Assembly (NCBI GenBank): GCA_918807975.1
Contig: OU964919.1
Span: forward strand, 29,395,824-29,459,823
Reading direction: 5' to 3'
Origin: Aplidium turbinatum
Lineage: Eukaryota; Chordata; Ascidiacea; Aplousobranchia; Polyclinidae
Length of the DNA: 64,000 nucleotides
Both the position numbers and the translations under genes were made by a program. Numbering within the stretch: the stretch's first letter is position 1; every line of letters starts with the position of its first letter. The notes under the pieces were generated by a model. It had not been told where the DNA came from, made no database searches, and worked only from the letters and a program-made list of their open reading frames with translations. Shown here piece after piece: positions 22,666 through 32,225 of the stretch.

Positions 22666-24032
22666 CATAGGCGCCGACTTTTCAAAAAACCTTGGGGGGC
22701 GAGAAAGGTGATAACGTCATAACCATAGCGCTATTTACTCGGTTAAAATAGTCTTTGATTAAGCTTAGTGTCGTGTTTATATTAACAAATAGGTCGCAAA
22801 CCGAATTTATTAGAACCGCTGCTTGAAAGGATTAGTTTTACGCACGCAGTACGCCTAGTCATAAAAATTTTGATATTGTTAGCTCATAATTGGAACTGTT
22901 GGAAAACAAGCCGATTCATGTCCTTTTCGTGCGAGTGAACAACAACGATCAAGACAGTGAAGTTATCGAAATAAAACGCAAAAAATCATGATCTCAAGCA
23001 GAGTGAAAACCCGGTATCAGTTTTATTAACCTCGTTTCGCTAATTACTTACTTTCAAAGCGTTGACAACGGCGAAGTGTTTTCTCTTCTGTTTTTTATCG
23101 AAAGTCTTTATAGTCTTTTATTGAATACAGTAGGCTATACTCGAGTAAAGATCGAGATGTTCGCAAGTGATTTTCACCTCAAAAAGACAAGTTCAACTAA
23201 CACGGGACAAGCTGTTGTCTCCAGCTCAGCAATTTTCAAAATGAACGCACTAAAAATCATTGTCGACGTAGATTACGGATTGTGAAATCGCGTCGGCTTA
23301 AGTGAAAGTTTTGAATACGTTTATTTGCAGTGATTCAAACTTAATTTTCAAATTCAATGATTTCTTGTCAATTCTAAACTTTGTGCACTTGTTGAGCAAT
23401 ATGCAAAGCTCACGAGACAAAACAGAAAGAGATCATTTTTTTATTTTTGCGTGTAGGATATAATCGTTCTTATTATTACGTAACATTCCATGATCGTTAA
23501 AGTCGATGTCAAACCTTAGCGGCCGCATAAAACAATGATGTCAGGTTAGCTAGGTGATAATAGCGGTAAGAGACGTCGTTAATGCAGGCAATATCTGCGA
23601 CCAAGACCATTAAACACCTTTTCTTTTATCGGTTTTCGATTTAATTCTCACACATTGCAAAAACAATGCGTTCTGTTGAATCATAATTGATCTCACAGAG
23701 GGAAGATCTCGTTGAAAATAGCGCGTCAAGCCGTCTAATTTAGCTGGTTTACTTAATATTGCAGTGAATAGTTACGTGACTATTCCAGCAGTACTCTACC
23801 ATCTACTTTGAAATTTCCATACCGTATGAGATAGCCATGCGAGCTGCTGTTTTGCGGGCAAGAGCAACGTAGGCTTTTCTTGCTTTCCGCATTTTTTAAG
23901 TCCGTTTAAATTATCTAAATCTCCTTCGCGAAGTGTTTTATCTTTGAAACACCACTTGTCATCACCATTTTTGTTGCCCCTCAACCATAAATTTACGGGG
24001 GGCGCCGGCCCCCCCTGAAGTCGGCGCGTATG
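22666..24032. mobile_element. hAT-type element CATAGGCGCCGAC, copy 2
   Basis: Same ends as copy 1, in the same orientation, with a perfect 8-bp TSD TTTCTTTC (22658-22665, 24033-24040). The two copies differ by scattered substitutions and short indels, so they inserted independently into the two arms of foldback copy iv rather than arising by tandem duplication. Confidence 0.8.
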
Positions 24033-24965
24033 TTTCTTTCAACTCAATAACTTACTCCGGTCACAAGCACGTTTTAACGTTCGCGTTTTGTCGCTTCTAC
24101 CTTTTTTACACCTTTGCTATGTTGACGTGTATTGTTTTTCATATGATGGTCAGAAATAAAAACAACTGAACTGACATGACGAATTTTAATTTAATAGTTC
24201 AAACATTTTATTTTTATTCCTTTCTGCACAATTTCAACGTTTAGCGACGTTAAAACTATGTAAAAACGGCAATTATAATTAGGCTACGGTACCCGATAAT
24301 TTCCTTTCAAAAATTTCAAAAACTCGCCGAATAGGGCACTCGCCGAAAAAGGCTCTCGCCGAATAGGGAACTCGCCGAATCGGACTAGTCGAATCGGACT
24401 CGCCGAATCGGACTCGCCGAATAGTAGCAGACCCAATTTTAATTGCCGTTTTTACATCGTTTTAACATCGCTAAACGTTGAAACCGTGCAGAAAGGAATA
24501 AAAATAAAATGTTTGAACTATGAAATTAAAATTCGTTATGTCAGTTCAGTTGAGTTGTTTTTATTTTTGAACATCATATGAAAAACAATACATACGTCAA
24601 CATAGCAAAGGTAGAAGCGACAAAACGCAAACGTTAAAACGTGCTTGAATTCGTCATGTCAGTTCAGTTGTTTTTATTTCTGATCATGATATCCAAAACA
24701 ATACACGTCAACATAGCAAAGGTAAAGAAAAAGTAGAAGCGACAAAATGCAAACGTTAAAACGTGCTTATGACCGAAGTAAGTTATTGAGCTGAAAGAAA
24801 TTTGGCACGGTCGCAACACCTTCAGAAAAATTTAAGATATGAAGGCTGCATCAAATATAATATAGTTACTATTCTCTACACCTCTAAAGCTTGTTGTACC
24901 CTAAAAGGGGGATCATCAGAAGGTCCTTATTCAAATAGAAATTAAATTGTTATATGCATATATAT

Positions 24966-25709
24966 GGGTGCAACCTAGTTTGTACCTTGAACCATTCGTA
25001 CAGTCAGTTCGTACCCTGAAAAGATCGAGAGAAAAAATTAAAAAAGCCAAAGTCGCTGATTGCAGTTTAATAACACAACGCAGAAGTCGCTGATCGGAGT
25101 TTCCCCAAACAATTTGAAACAAACTCGAGAGTTAGGGTTAGAGGAAACGGCAGAAAAATGTTTGCGAAAACTGCGATCAGCGAGGGTTAGAGCATAGATT
25201 ACTCTATGGTTTGAGTTAGAGTAAGCCATGAATCACTGAATTAGATTTTTAATTCTTTCAATTAGATTTTTAATTCTTATCTTTAAATTTTGTTAATTTC
25301 TAATTCCGTGATCCATGGGTAAACGGAAATCGCGTTTAACGGATACTGCGATCAGCGAGGGTTAGGGTTAGAGCATAGATTACTCTATGGTTAGGGTGAA
25401 GGTTAGCGGAAACTGCGGAAAAATGTTTGCTTAAACTGCGATCAGCGAAGGTTAGGGTTAGAGCATCGATTACTCTATGGTTAGGGTTAGCGAAAACTGC
25501 GAGAAAATGTTTGCGGAAACTGCGATCACCGGACTTCGGCTTTGAGCTAATTTTTCTCACGATCTTTTCAGGGGGAAAATTTTAAAATAATGGCGGAAAC
25601 TGCAATCAGCGACTTTGGCTTTTTTAATTTTTTCTCTCAATCTTTTCAAGGTACGAACTGAGGGACCTGAGGGTATGAACTGTTCATGCTACGAACTAGG
25701 TTGCATCCC
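24966..25709. mobile_element. Inverted-repeat element with telomere-like tandem core
   Basis: GGGTGCAACCTAGTTTGTAC on the left is mirrored by CTAGGTTGCATCCC on the right, and the arms share GATCGAGAGAAAAAATTAAA. The core (about 25090-25540) is a tandem array of ~95-bp units containing GAAACTGCGATCAGCGAGGG, TTAGGGTTAGAGCATAGATT and ACTCTATGG. TATA-rich flanks prevent a clear TSD call. No coding sequence is recognised. Confidence 0.6.
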
Positions 25710-25930
25710 ATATATATATAAAGAAGGAAGTGGCTGCACTTACGGCGCCGTAAATACAGCCGTTCCATGCCTTTTTTTTTAATCTTTACGTTGCTTTTAC
25801 TGCGCATGCGCGCTGTGCATCTGTGCGCTTGCTGCAGATTTTTTTCTTTTTTCACCTTCTCTTTCTAAGCGAAACTAATGAAAAAATGTGCATATATAAC
25901 TTCTAAATTCAACCGTTTTTGCCAAGTAAA

Positions 25931-25994
25931 TCTGTGGCGCGTGCAATCTTTGTCTGGCTCGCACTCACAACGTATGAGTTTGATACCACCAGTG
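25931..25994 (+). ncRNA. tRNA-like module, left arm of element A
   Basis: TCTGTGGCGCGTGCAATC resembles an A box and GAGTTTGATACC a B box, about 45 bp apart, as in tRNA-derived SINE heads. The clover-leaf stems are weak, so it is a tRNA-derived sequence rather than a working tRNA gene. Confidence 0.45.
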
Positions 25995-26572
25995 GTGATT
26001 TTTTTTTCAAACTAAATTATAACCCGAAGTGACTCAATCGTTAGGCTATGCATTTTTATGGCCGTATTTAGTTCTGACCATCACAACGAAAAACAGCATG
26101 ATATATGACAAACATAGCAGAGATCTAGAAAAAGGCAAAAGCGACAAAACGCAGAGGTTATAGAGTGCATGATACCAAAGCAAGACAATCAGTTTAAAAT
26201 ATGGCACGGTCGTAACCGTGGCGTCGTTGTAACACCTTAACAAAATTTTTATAAATTTAAAACAGAGAAAAAAGGCTAGTGAGTTTTTTTCTTTAACAAT
26301 TTAAATGAGTAAAAAAAAAATTCTAAATTTATAAAAATTTTTAGGTGTTACGACTGCCATATTATTTTAAACTGATTGTCCTGCTTTGCTATTATACACG
26401 CTAGTATAACGTCCGCGTTTTGTGGCTTCTATCTTTTCTATACCGCTGTTATTTTGTCATATACTGTTTTTTCATTGTGATGGTCAGAACTAAAAACAAA
26501 CTAAACGGCCACAAAAATGCGTAGCCTAATAATTGAGTCACTTCGGGTTAGAATTAAGTTTAGAAAAAAAAT

Positions 26573-26650
26573 CATCTTCCGATGGAATCAAACTCATATC
26601 CTTGCGAGTACGAGCTAGACAAAGATCGCACGAGCCTCTGATTCACTTGG
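26573..26650 (-). ncRNA. tRNA-like module, right arm of element A
   Basis: The minus strand reads GTGAATCAGAGGCTCGTGCG, then ATGAGTTTGATTCC, with the same spacing as the left-arm module but substantially diverged. It forms the inverted partner of 25931-25994. Confidence 0.45.
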
Positions 26651-26679
26651 CAAAAACAGTTGAATTTAGAAGTTATGTA

Positions 26680-26948
26680 CCGTATTTTACGGACCATAAG
26701 GCGCACTTTAAATCCTTTTTTTTTCTCATAAATTTATTGTGCGCCTTATGGTCCGGTGCGCCTAATGTATGGATCAAGTGCGGTAGTGCTGTATTGCCTA
26801 CACTCAAAACCAGTACCGATACTACTATTATATATGGTGGTGCGCCTTATGGTCCAGTGCGCCTTATGTATGAACAAAAAACTGATCAAAGCAATTTATT
26901 GACAGTGCGCCTTATAGTCGGATGCGCCTTATGGTCCGTAAAATACGG
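26680..26948. mobile_element. TA-target MITE (CCGTATTTTACGG family), copy 2
   Basis: Same ends as the copy at 12184-12440, with TA on both sides. It is about 12 bp longer in the middle. It inserted within the right arm of foldback element A and is younger than it. Confidence 0.75.
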
Positions 26949-27067
26949 TACGTACTTTTTTTCCAGCAACAGCGCGCATGCGCAGTAAAAGCGACGTAAA
27001 GATTAAAAAAAAGGCATGGAACGGCTGTATTTACGGCGCCGTAAATGCAGCCACTTCCTATAAAGAA

Positions 27068-27333
27068 GGAAGTGGCTATTTTTCCACACTTAATGCCATG
27101 GTTACAATCAGGTGTTGCCAGAGTTAGGATTAAAGTTAGGAAAGGTTAAGGTAAGGGTTAGAGTTTAGAATAAGATTAGGGTTTTGATCTTTGCCCAGGA
27201 CTAAAAATATTTCCAAAATACAAGTTTTTGTTTTAAAGAGCTTTATACTTTTCTCAAATTAGGGCAGAATTCCTTATCTGGCAACACTATTGAGGCTATT
27301 ATTACACTATATAGTGTAAATATAGCCACAGCC
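27068..27333. mobile_element. Small TIR element B abutting element A
   Basis: GGAAGTGGCTATTTTTCCAC on the left and the inverted TATAGCCACAGCC on the right bound 266 bp. It is flanked by TATAAAGAA on both sides (27059-27067 and 27334-27342); the left copy is also the right TSD of element A. The interior is rich in GGTTAGG-like words (27120-27200). No coding capacity. Confidence 0.65.
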
Positions 27334-27550
27334 TATAAAGAAATGTTAGACAGAAGTTTATGGTATAAAAAAATAGTGGACTTACTTTTTCTGGACATTT
27401 CAACTGACTTGATATGTTTTCCTACATCTTCATTTCCAACGTATACAACTGACACAGTTGACATAGCATTAAGATTAGATTATTACTTCTTCCTGTAATC
27501 TATGATACAATTTATTATGGACTAAAATAAAATATTCAAAAACTTAGGGT

Positions 27551-28200
27551 GTTAAAAAGTGGCTACAGTATATCTACGCGCCGTACATACAGCTGTTCTA
27601 AGCAATTTTTTTAAATCTACAGCAGTCTGGTTGTGCACGTGCACTGCAGAGTGTTAAACAGAGTCCTTGCTGTGCAAATAAGTTTGGTTTATTGGGTTAT
27701 GTATATTTTTGTCTATTCGCCAGCAAAAAAATTAAGTAAACTGATCTGGTAGATGAGAAGAGGTTAGAATCATGCAGTATGTTTACCAGATTTAGCAAAA
27801 AAGGAAAAAGTTGTTTTAAATACCGTAGCGCATGTTCTGAAGCAATTGGATAGGGCCGTTTTTAAATGTAGCAAACCTAGCAAACGTAGCAAACCTCACA
27901 AACGGAAGGCACTTTAACATGCAGATATCCAATCCATGGACCTCTGTCCAATACAACCACGAACCAATGAAATTCTACGTTATCTGTCCAATTTCGACCA
28001 TTCCAGCATTCAGCCAGAGAATTACATGTAATTATTACTTTGAACTTTGTTTGGTAATTACAGAAGAAAAAAGAGCTATAGCAGAGGTGGGAATCAAACC
28101 CACGTCAATGTAATGACTACCACCGCCCTAACCCAATGCGCCAAGTCAACCGATGGCAAAGCATTGATTGAATTTAGCTAGAATTTGCGTTTTTCCTTTC
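27551..28200. repeat. Diverged relative of foldback element A
   Basis: GTGGCTACAGTATATCTACG and CGCCGTACATACAGCTGTTC parallel the left arm of element A, and the right part carries a reverse-oriented tRNA-like module followed by GATTGAATTTAG, as in A's right arm. The right terminus is gone, replaced by a LINE tail. Confidence 0.5.
28081..28152 (-). ncRNA. tRNA-like module or tRNA pseudogene
   Basis: The minus strand has TGGCGCATTGGGTTAG (A-box-like) and GTGGGTTTGATTCCCAC, where GTGGG and CCCAC form a perfect 5-bp T stem around a 7-nt loop. The anticodon arm is irregular (GTCA TTACAT TGAC) and the acceptor stem does not pair, so a functional tRNA is unlikely. It is the best-preserved tRNA-like module in the window. 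Confidence 0.5.
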
Positions 28201-28211
28201 TTCTTCTCTGG

Positions 28212-28366
28212 TGTTGTCACTATATGTCAGGGCATCTGTTGGTTAGCCACTGCCTGGTGTCGTTATCAATGGAAACTAGGCCTTCCATACCATGAGGTGG
28301 TCTATATAGCCGGCAATCCTTGATAATGTGGGCTGCCGTCTGCATTTCACCACACTCACAAGCAGG
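28212..28366 (-). pseudogene. LINE tail fragment
   Basis: Minus-strand frames give a degraded knuckle followed by YRPPHG-like residues and, in frame, GLVSIDNDTRQWL then a Pro-Asp-Ile end, the usual C-terminus of non-LTR pol proteins of the same broad group as 5443-6110 (compare ILDDETAEWLKISCPPI there). It is short and frameshifted. Confidence 0.55.
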
Positions 28367-28881
28367 GCTGCGATTTTTTCTTTCTTGTCGAACGACCAAA
28401 AATTCTGCGTTTGTTTGTCAAATAGTAATATGACGTCACAAGAGTCAGATTTTAAGCGTTTGGTCGCGAGTTACCGCACAAGTTGTGTGGTATCAGAGTC
28501 ACTTACTTAAGTTTTTAATCTGTTTTTAAGATTTGAGATACCTGTACCGTTGAAGGAAGATATTGATTTACCTAACAATTTTGTGTTGGCGTCAGATAGA
28601 GCTGCTGCTTTAAGGAAGAAGGCTTTAAAACAACCTGAACTTTGTGATTTCCTTACTGACACCATGAAGGATCTTAAATCTAATGGCTATATTGAGCGTG
28701 CTGGTGAAGCAGAAAATGTAAAGGGATTTGAATGGTATTTACCATACTTTGTGACGTCACAATTAAAAAAGCGCATTGTCTACGATGGCAAGTCTGAATT
28801 TCGAGGAACTTGTGTTAATGTAATGTTTTCGTGTCCTGATATGTTAAATACAATTTTAGTAAAGAGGTCACTTTCTTCAAC

Positions 28882-29267
28882 CACAGACATATACAACCAA
28901 ACAACCACACTCCTAATAAAATCGTACAATCCTCGCCTCAATACACAGTTGTTTGCCTCAGGTGCTTCTTATTTACTCAACGTCTTTTCTTGATACGTCA
29001 TATGATGCGTCTTTGCCTCGTGTAATTTAAACGCCATGTGATGTGCCTTTCTCCTATGCTCTGCCGTTTCATTGTTCATTTCGTTTTTTCAATTCAGCGT
29101 TTAGATCAGTTATTCATTTTCAGTGTAGATATGATAAGCAGTTAGTTTTTGTTACTTGATAAGGGCTAACGTGTGTATGGCCGAAAACGTTTGTAGCTTA
29201 TAGTTTATGTTCAATTTTAATGGATTATGTTAAATGACGTGTGGTTGCTTGGTTGTATATGTCTGTG
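28882..29267. mobile_element. Palindromic element CACAGACATATACAACC
   Basis: CACAGACATATACAACCAA on the left and TTGGTTGTATATGTCTGTG on the right are inverted repeats bounding 386 bp inside the BEL/Pao RT region. Its right three quarters match 11460-11768. No clear TSD or coding sequence was found, so the superfamily is unknown. Confidence 0.6.
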
Positions 29268-30205
29268 ATTTGTTAAACCCTCTGGTAGATGTCTTGGCTA
29301 GATTTCGGCTGAGTAGATTTGGTTTTGTGGCCGATATGACCAAGTACTTTTTCACATTTTGGGCACTTCAATTCGTAAGCTCAATTTTATTGAACTGCTG
29401 ACGTACACGAGCAGTGCCGTTCGGATCGTGAACGAACGCGCTTTGATACCTTTGAGTGACGACCCTAGGGATTTTACTGTCATCACCCCTGCCTCACTTT
29501 TGACCCCATACGGTACTTAAACCCATACTGTGATATTGTGAAACCATGTGATCGTGACCAACTAAGAAGGGATTATCGGTTCAATTTGTCACTTTCTCAG
29601 CAGTTTTGGAGTAAATGGATAGATTTTTACTTGCCAGGGTTTCAGGGCCGGAAAAAATGGCTAAAAATGGCCGATAATTTGGAGCCTGGTCAACTTGTAG
29701 TGGTGGGTTCTCTCCAAGACATTGGTAAACGTGGGGTAGGGTGGCCAAAAAAAAATGGAAATTTTTTATTTTTGTTTGCACACCCTCTCATTTGAGGAGG
29801 ATTCATGAAAAAATGACACTGTGAAAATTTGAAGTGAATCCGACAAGAGGAAGTGCTCTCCCACCGACCTCTAAATTTGCTTTCTTTGGCATAATTCATC
29901 AAAATTCCTTGAATATGTGACGTAATTCTTTTTTGACTTATCTACATTGCAGTTGCAGCATTTTTGTGTTAACCATTGTTTTACTCTGAATTTATGATAT
30001 AATAAGTGTTTCCACATGCAGAAAAACATAAATAATGCACAAAATAGATCACATTAACAAGCGTTTGGAATGAAATTACATGCACTGAACTTTAGCGAAA
30101 ACCGTATAAAAGTACGTTCACCAGTCACAATCGCAACGCTTCAGGTGACAACACATTGCCCAGAAAAAGCAAAAGAAATGTTTGTAAAGAGTCAAGCCAT
30201 TGATT

Positions 30206-31398
30206 TTATTTAATGGAGCTGTTGGCATGTTGGCGTTTACTTGCACTTGTTGGAAGCAGCTTTCTGTGGTGCTCGATCACCTGATAGAGGACCTGGCGCT
30301 GTTGTTCATTTTCCGTAAGGACTTCATTGAAGTCAGTAGCTAATTTGACTGCCCAGTGCCCGCTCTGCACAATCATTGACGACTTTGAGATCATGGCATG
30401 CAAGAACTAGCAGCCTTCGATTAAATGCCTGCTGCATGACAGTGATAGCTCCAGTGTGGATTCCCGTATTGCTTGATGTCGTGTCAAAACAAAGTGCAGC
30501 TAAGTGCTCTGCTACAACTCGTGTATGAATTCCACTATTTTTTGGCCCATTAGTGATCCCGTTCCAACAGGCAGCTTCGGAATGCCAAGCAGTATCTCAA
30601 CATGCATACCAGAAACTACAATGGCCAAAGATTCGCAGTTTGTGCCATTGGCATTAGTCAAATATTTACCATGAAAATGAACAACAAGTGGAACTGTAAC
30701 TGTTGGTTTAAATTTTTGCAGCACTGCAGCTGCCAGGCTTTCACGTGAGGTGTTTCGAGCATTCATGACAGAGGAATGTGACATTGTCAATTCATTTATA
30801 TCAATTCCAGCTGCAGCAAGAGCAGGAGTGACGATCATCATTGCTTGACGACTTGATGTTATAATTCTGTTCAGTGCTGCATTAAACAGTGGATTATCGA
30901 TAATGCAGCGTTTTGGTAATGGCTGCTCCTACTGGGTTTTCTTTTGTTTTGGTGTTATTTGGATTTACGGTGCAAACAGTGGGTCACTGGAAGAATCTTC
31001 ATCATCTGCTAATCATTTTCAGATGAGAAAGCAGCAGCACTTGATGGTACTGGATCAATGCGATTTCCGTTGCGTCTCTGTTCATCATCTTTGCGCTTTC
31101 TATACTTTGCAGCAGCTTGCCGATGCATTGGGTCCTCTGTTGTCATCAGTATCTGTCATGCACCACCTTGGTCTATCAAAAACTGGCAGTCTTCTGGTAT
31201 TGTTATGCGGCATTCCCAGTTAGCATGTGCAATATCAAATAATGCACTTAAGCTCTGGGTGAAGTCAGCTTCTGAGGTCAGCTGGGAAGCTGAATTTCGC
31301 CTCCCTTTGTGCTTTGATTCTCCTATATGCTCTTGACGGATGCGTTTTAGTTTGGTAACAACGTGAGTCTTTGCAGTGGTAGCGATATTAGCTTTCAC
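30206..31398 (-). pseudogene. hAT-like transposase, left half of copy 3
   Basis: In minus-strand order: RNSASQLTSEADFTQSLSAL with DIAHANWECRITIPEDCQFL (N-terminal region); ESLAAAVLQKFKPTVTVPLV, VVHFHGKYLTNANGT and GMHVEILLGIPKLPVGTG; then ALCFDTTSSNTGIHTGAI (catalytic aspartate), RRLLVLACH, and immediately KVVNDCAERAVKLATDFNE. The jump from the CxxH region straight to the C-terminal helices shows an internal deletion of the insertion domain. A stop after FIHEL and frame changes also break it. Confidence 0.7.
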
Positions 31399-31403
31399 TC
31401 ACA

Positions 31404-31618
31404 AGAACTGTACTGCAAGCAAGTGGCAGTGTAACCTTATTGATCTTCATCTCGTAGAACCACACCCCATACAGGCAGCTGACATAGCCCCTCAAGGGAG
31501 TCAACACTAGAGAGTGGGTGTCCATTTGTTGACTCTCTTGAGGGCCATGTCAGCTGCCTGTATGGGGTGTGGTTCTTAGCTGTCTACTACGAGATGAAGG
31601 TCAATAAGATTACACTGC
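31404..31618. repeat. Central hairpin of copy 3
   Basis: CCACACCCCATACAGGCAGC (31451-31470) is mirrored by GCTGCCTGTATGGGGTGTGG (31552-31571), with matching outer sequence GCAAGTGGCAGTGTAA and CTTATTGATCTTCATCTCGT and their inverses. The loop is about 20 bp (CTAGAGAGTGGGTGTCCATT). It marks the point where coding orientation flips. Confidence 0.8.
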
Positions 31619-31639
31619 CACTTGCATGCAGTACACTTG

Positions 31640-32225
31640 CAGATGGAGTAATATTAACTACTACCATCTATGCCACTTTTTGGTTTGCAGCACCTTCATG
31701 AATATCTGCCCCTACAAATGACCTAGCAATGTTACAGCTCACAGAGGATTATAAAGAGGTTGACAATGCAATTTCTCAAGTGGCAGAAAAAAGTTGAGGT
31801 TGCGCTTGTGGTACATCAGTGAGGATCTTGCTGCACTGCCTTTATTCAGTGATAATAACACAGATGATGGAAAGAAGGCAATCGTTAATGCTCTTAAGAA
31901 AGACCCATTTCCCGAAGATGTTCGTCATGTTGCCCCAAACAAAATTGTCAAGTTTTAACGTCTCTCTTTGGCACAGTTTGTAACATAGCGTTCACTTAAC
32001 CTTTTCGAGTCACTGCTTCTGTTGACACATGGCGTGATCGTGATGATTATAAAGAAGCATGCAAAGTTTGGCGTCATCTCAAAGCCGTCAATGATTGTGC
32101 AGAGCGGGCAGTCAAATTAGCTACTGACTTCAATGAAGTCCATACAAAAAATGAACAACAGCGCCAGCTCCTCTATCAAGTGGTCAAGCACCACAGAAAG
32201 CTGCTTCCAACAAGTGCAATAAAGT
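31640..32225 (+). pseudogene. hAT-like transposase, right half of copy 3
   Basis: Plus-strand pieces in order: APTNDLAMLQLTEDYKEVDN; RLRLWYISEDLAALPLFSDN; DDGKKAIVNALKKDPFPEDV; then VNDCAERAVKLATDFNEV and LLYQVVKHHRKLLPT. This is the insertion-domain and C-terminal half missing from the left half, so the two halves complement each other but lie in opposite orientations. Frame changes occur between pieces. It cannot make a protein alone. Confidence 0.7.

Larger units (their letters stand above)
20149..24435. mobile_element. TU-like foldback element, copy iv, inserted in its own family
   Basis: CGGAATGGCCCGTTTCGGCG on the left and the inverted GAATAGTAGCAGACCCA on the right, with ATTTTAAT on both flanks (20141-20148 and 24436-24443), a perfect 8-bp TSD. 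Both arms use TTCGGCGAG units, then share GTTTTAACGTCGCTAAACGT and long matching sequence; the palindrome centre is near 22140-22480. Two hAT copies sit in its arms. No transposase for this family is seen. Confidence 0.8.
20017..24846. mobile_element. TU-like foldback, outer truncated copy (GCGAG type)
   Basis: The left terminus TGGGTCTGCTACTATTCAGC with GCGAG-type units runs to 20148, where another copy of the same family interrupts it. The outer copy resumes at 24444 with TGCCGTTTTTACATCGTTTT and fades near 24846. Its opposite terminus is absent. Confidence 0.65.
25726..27058. mobile_element. tRNA-module foldback element A (9-bp TSD)
   Basis: GGAAGTGGCTGCACTTACGG and its inverse at 27039-27058 end two long arms that stay similar for several hundred bp (GGCGCCGTAAATACAGCC, TGCGCATGCGCGCTG). 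TATAAAGAA flanks both sides (25717-25725, 27059-27067). Each arm contains a tRNA-like segment (25931-25994 forward; 26573-26650 reverse), so both point inward. No protein is encoded. A TA-MITE (26680-26948) lies in the right arm. Confidence 0.75.

Noticed and set aside
20303-24032. A 1.37-kb segmental tandem duplication
   Set aside because: The two copies have TIRs and different perfect 8-bp TSDs, so they are independent hAT insertions.
26533-26988. 151-codon plus-strand frame
   Set aside because: It runs through the right arm of element A, the antisense of a tRNA-like module and a TA-MITE; it is accidental.
28081-28152. Functional tRNA gene
   Set aside because: The T arm is perfect but the acceptor stem and anticodon arm do not pair, and it sits in the position of a tRNA-like module of a foldback arm.
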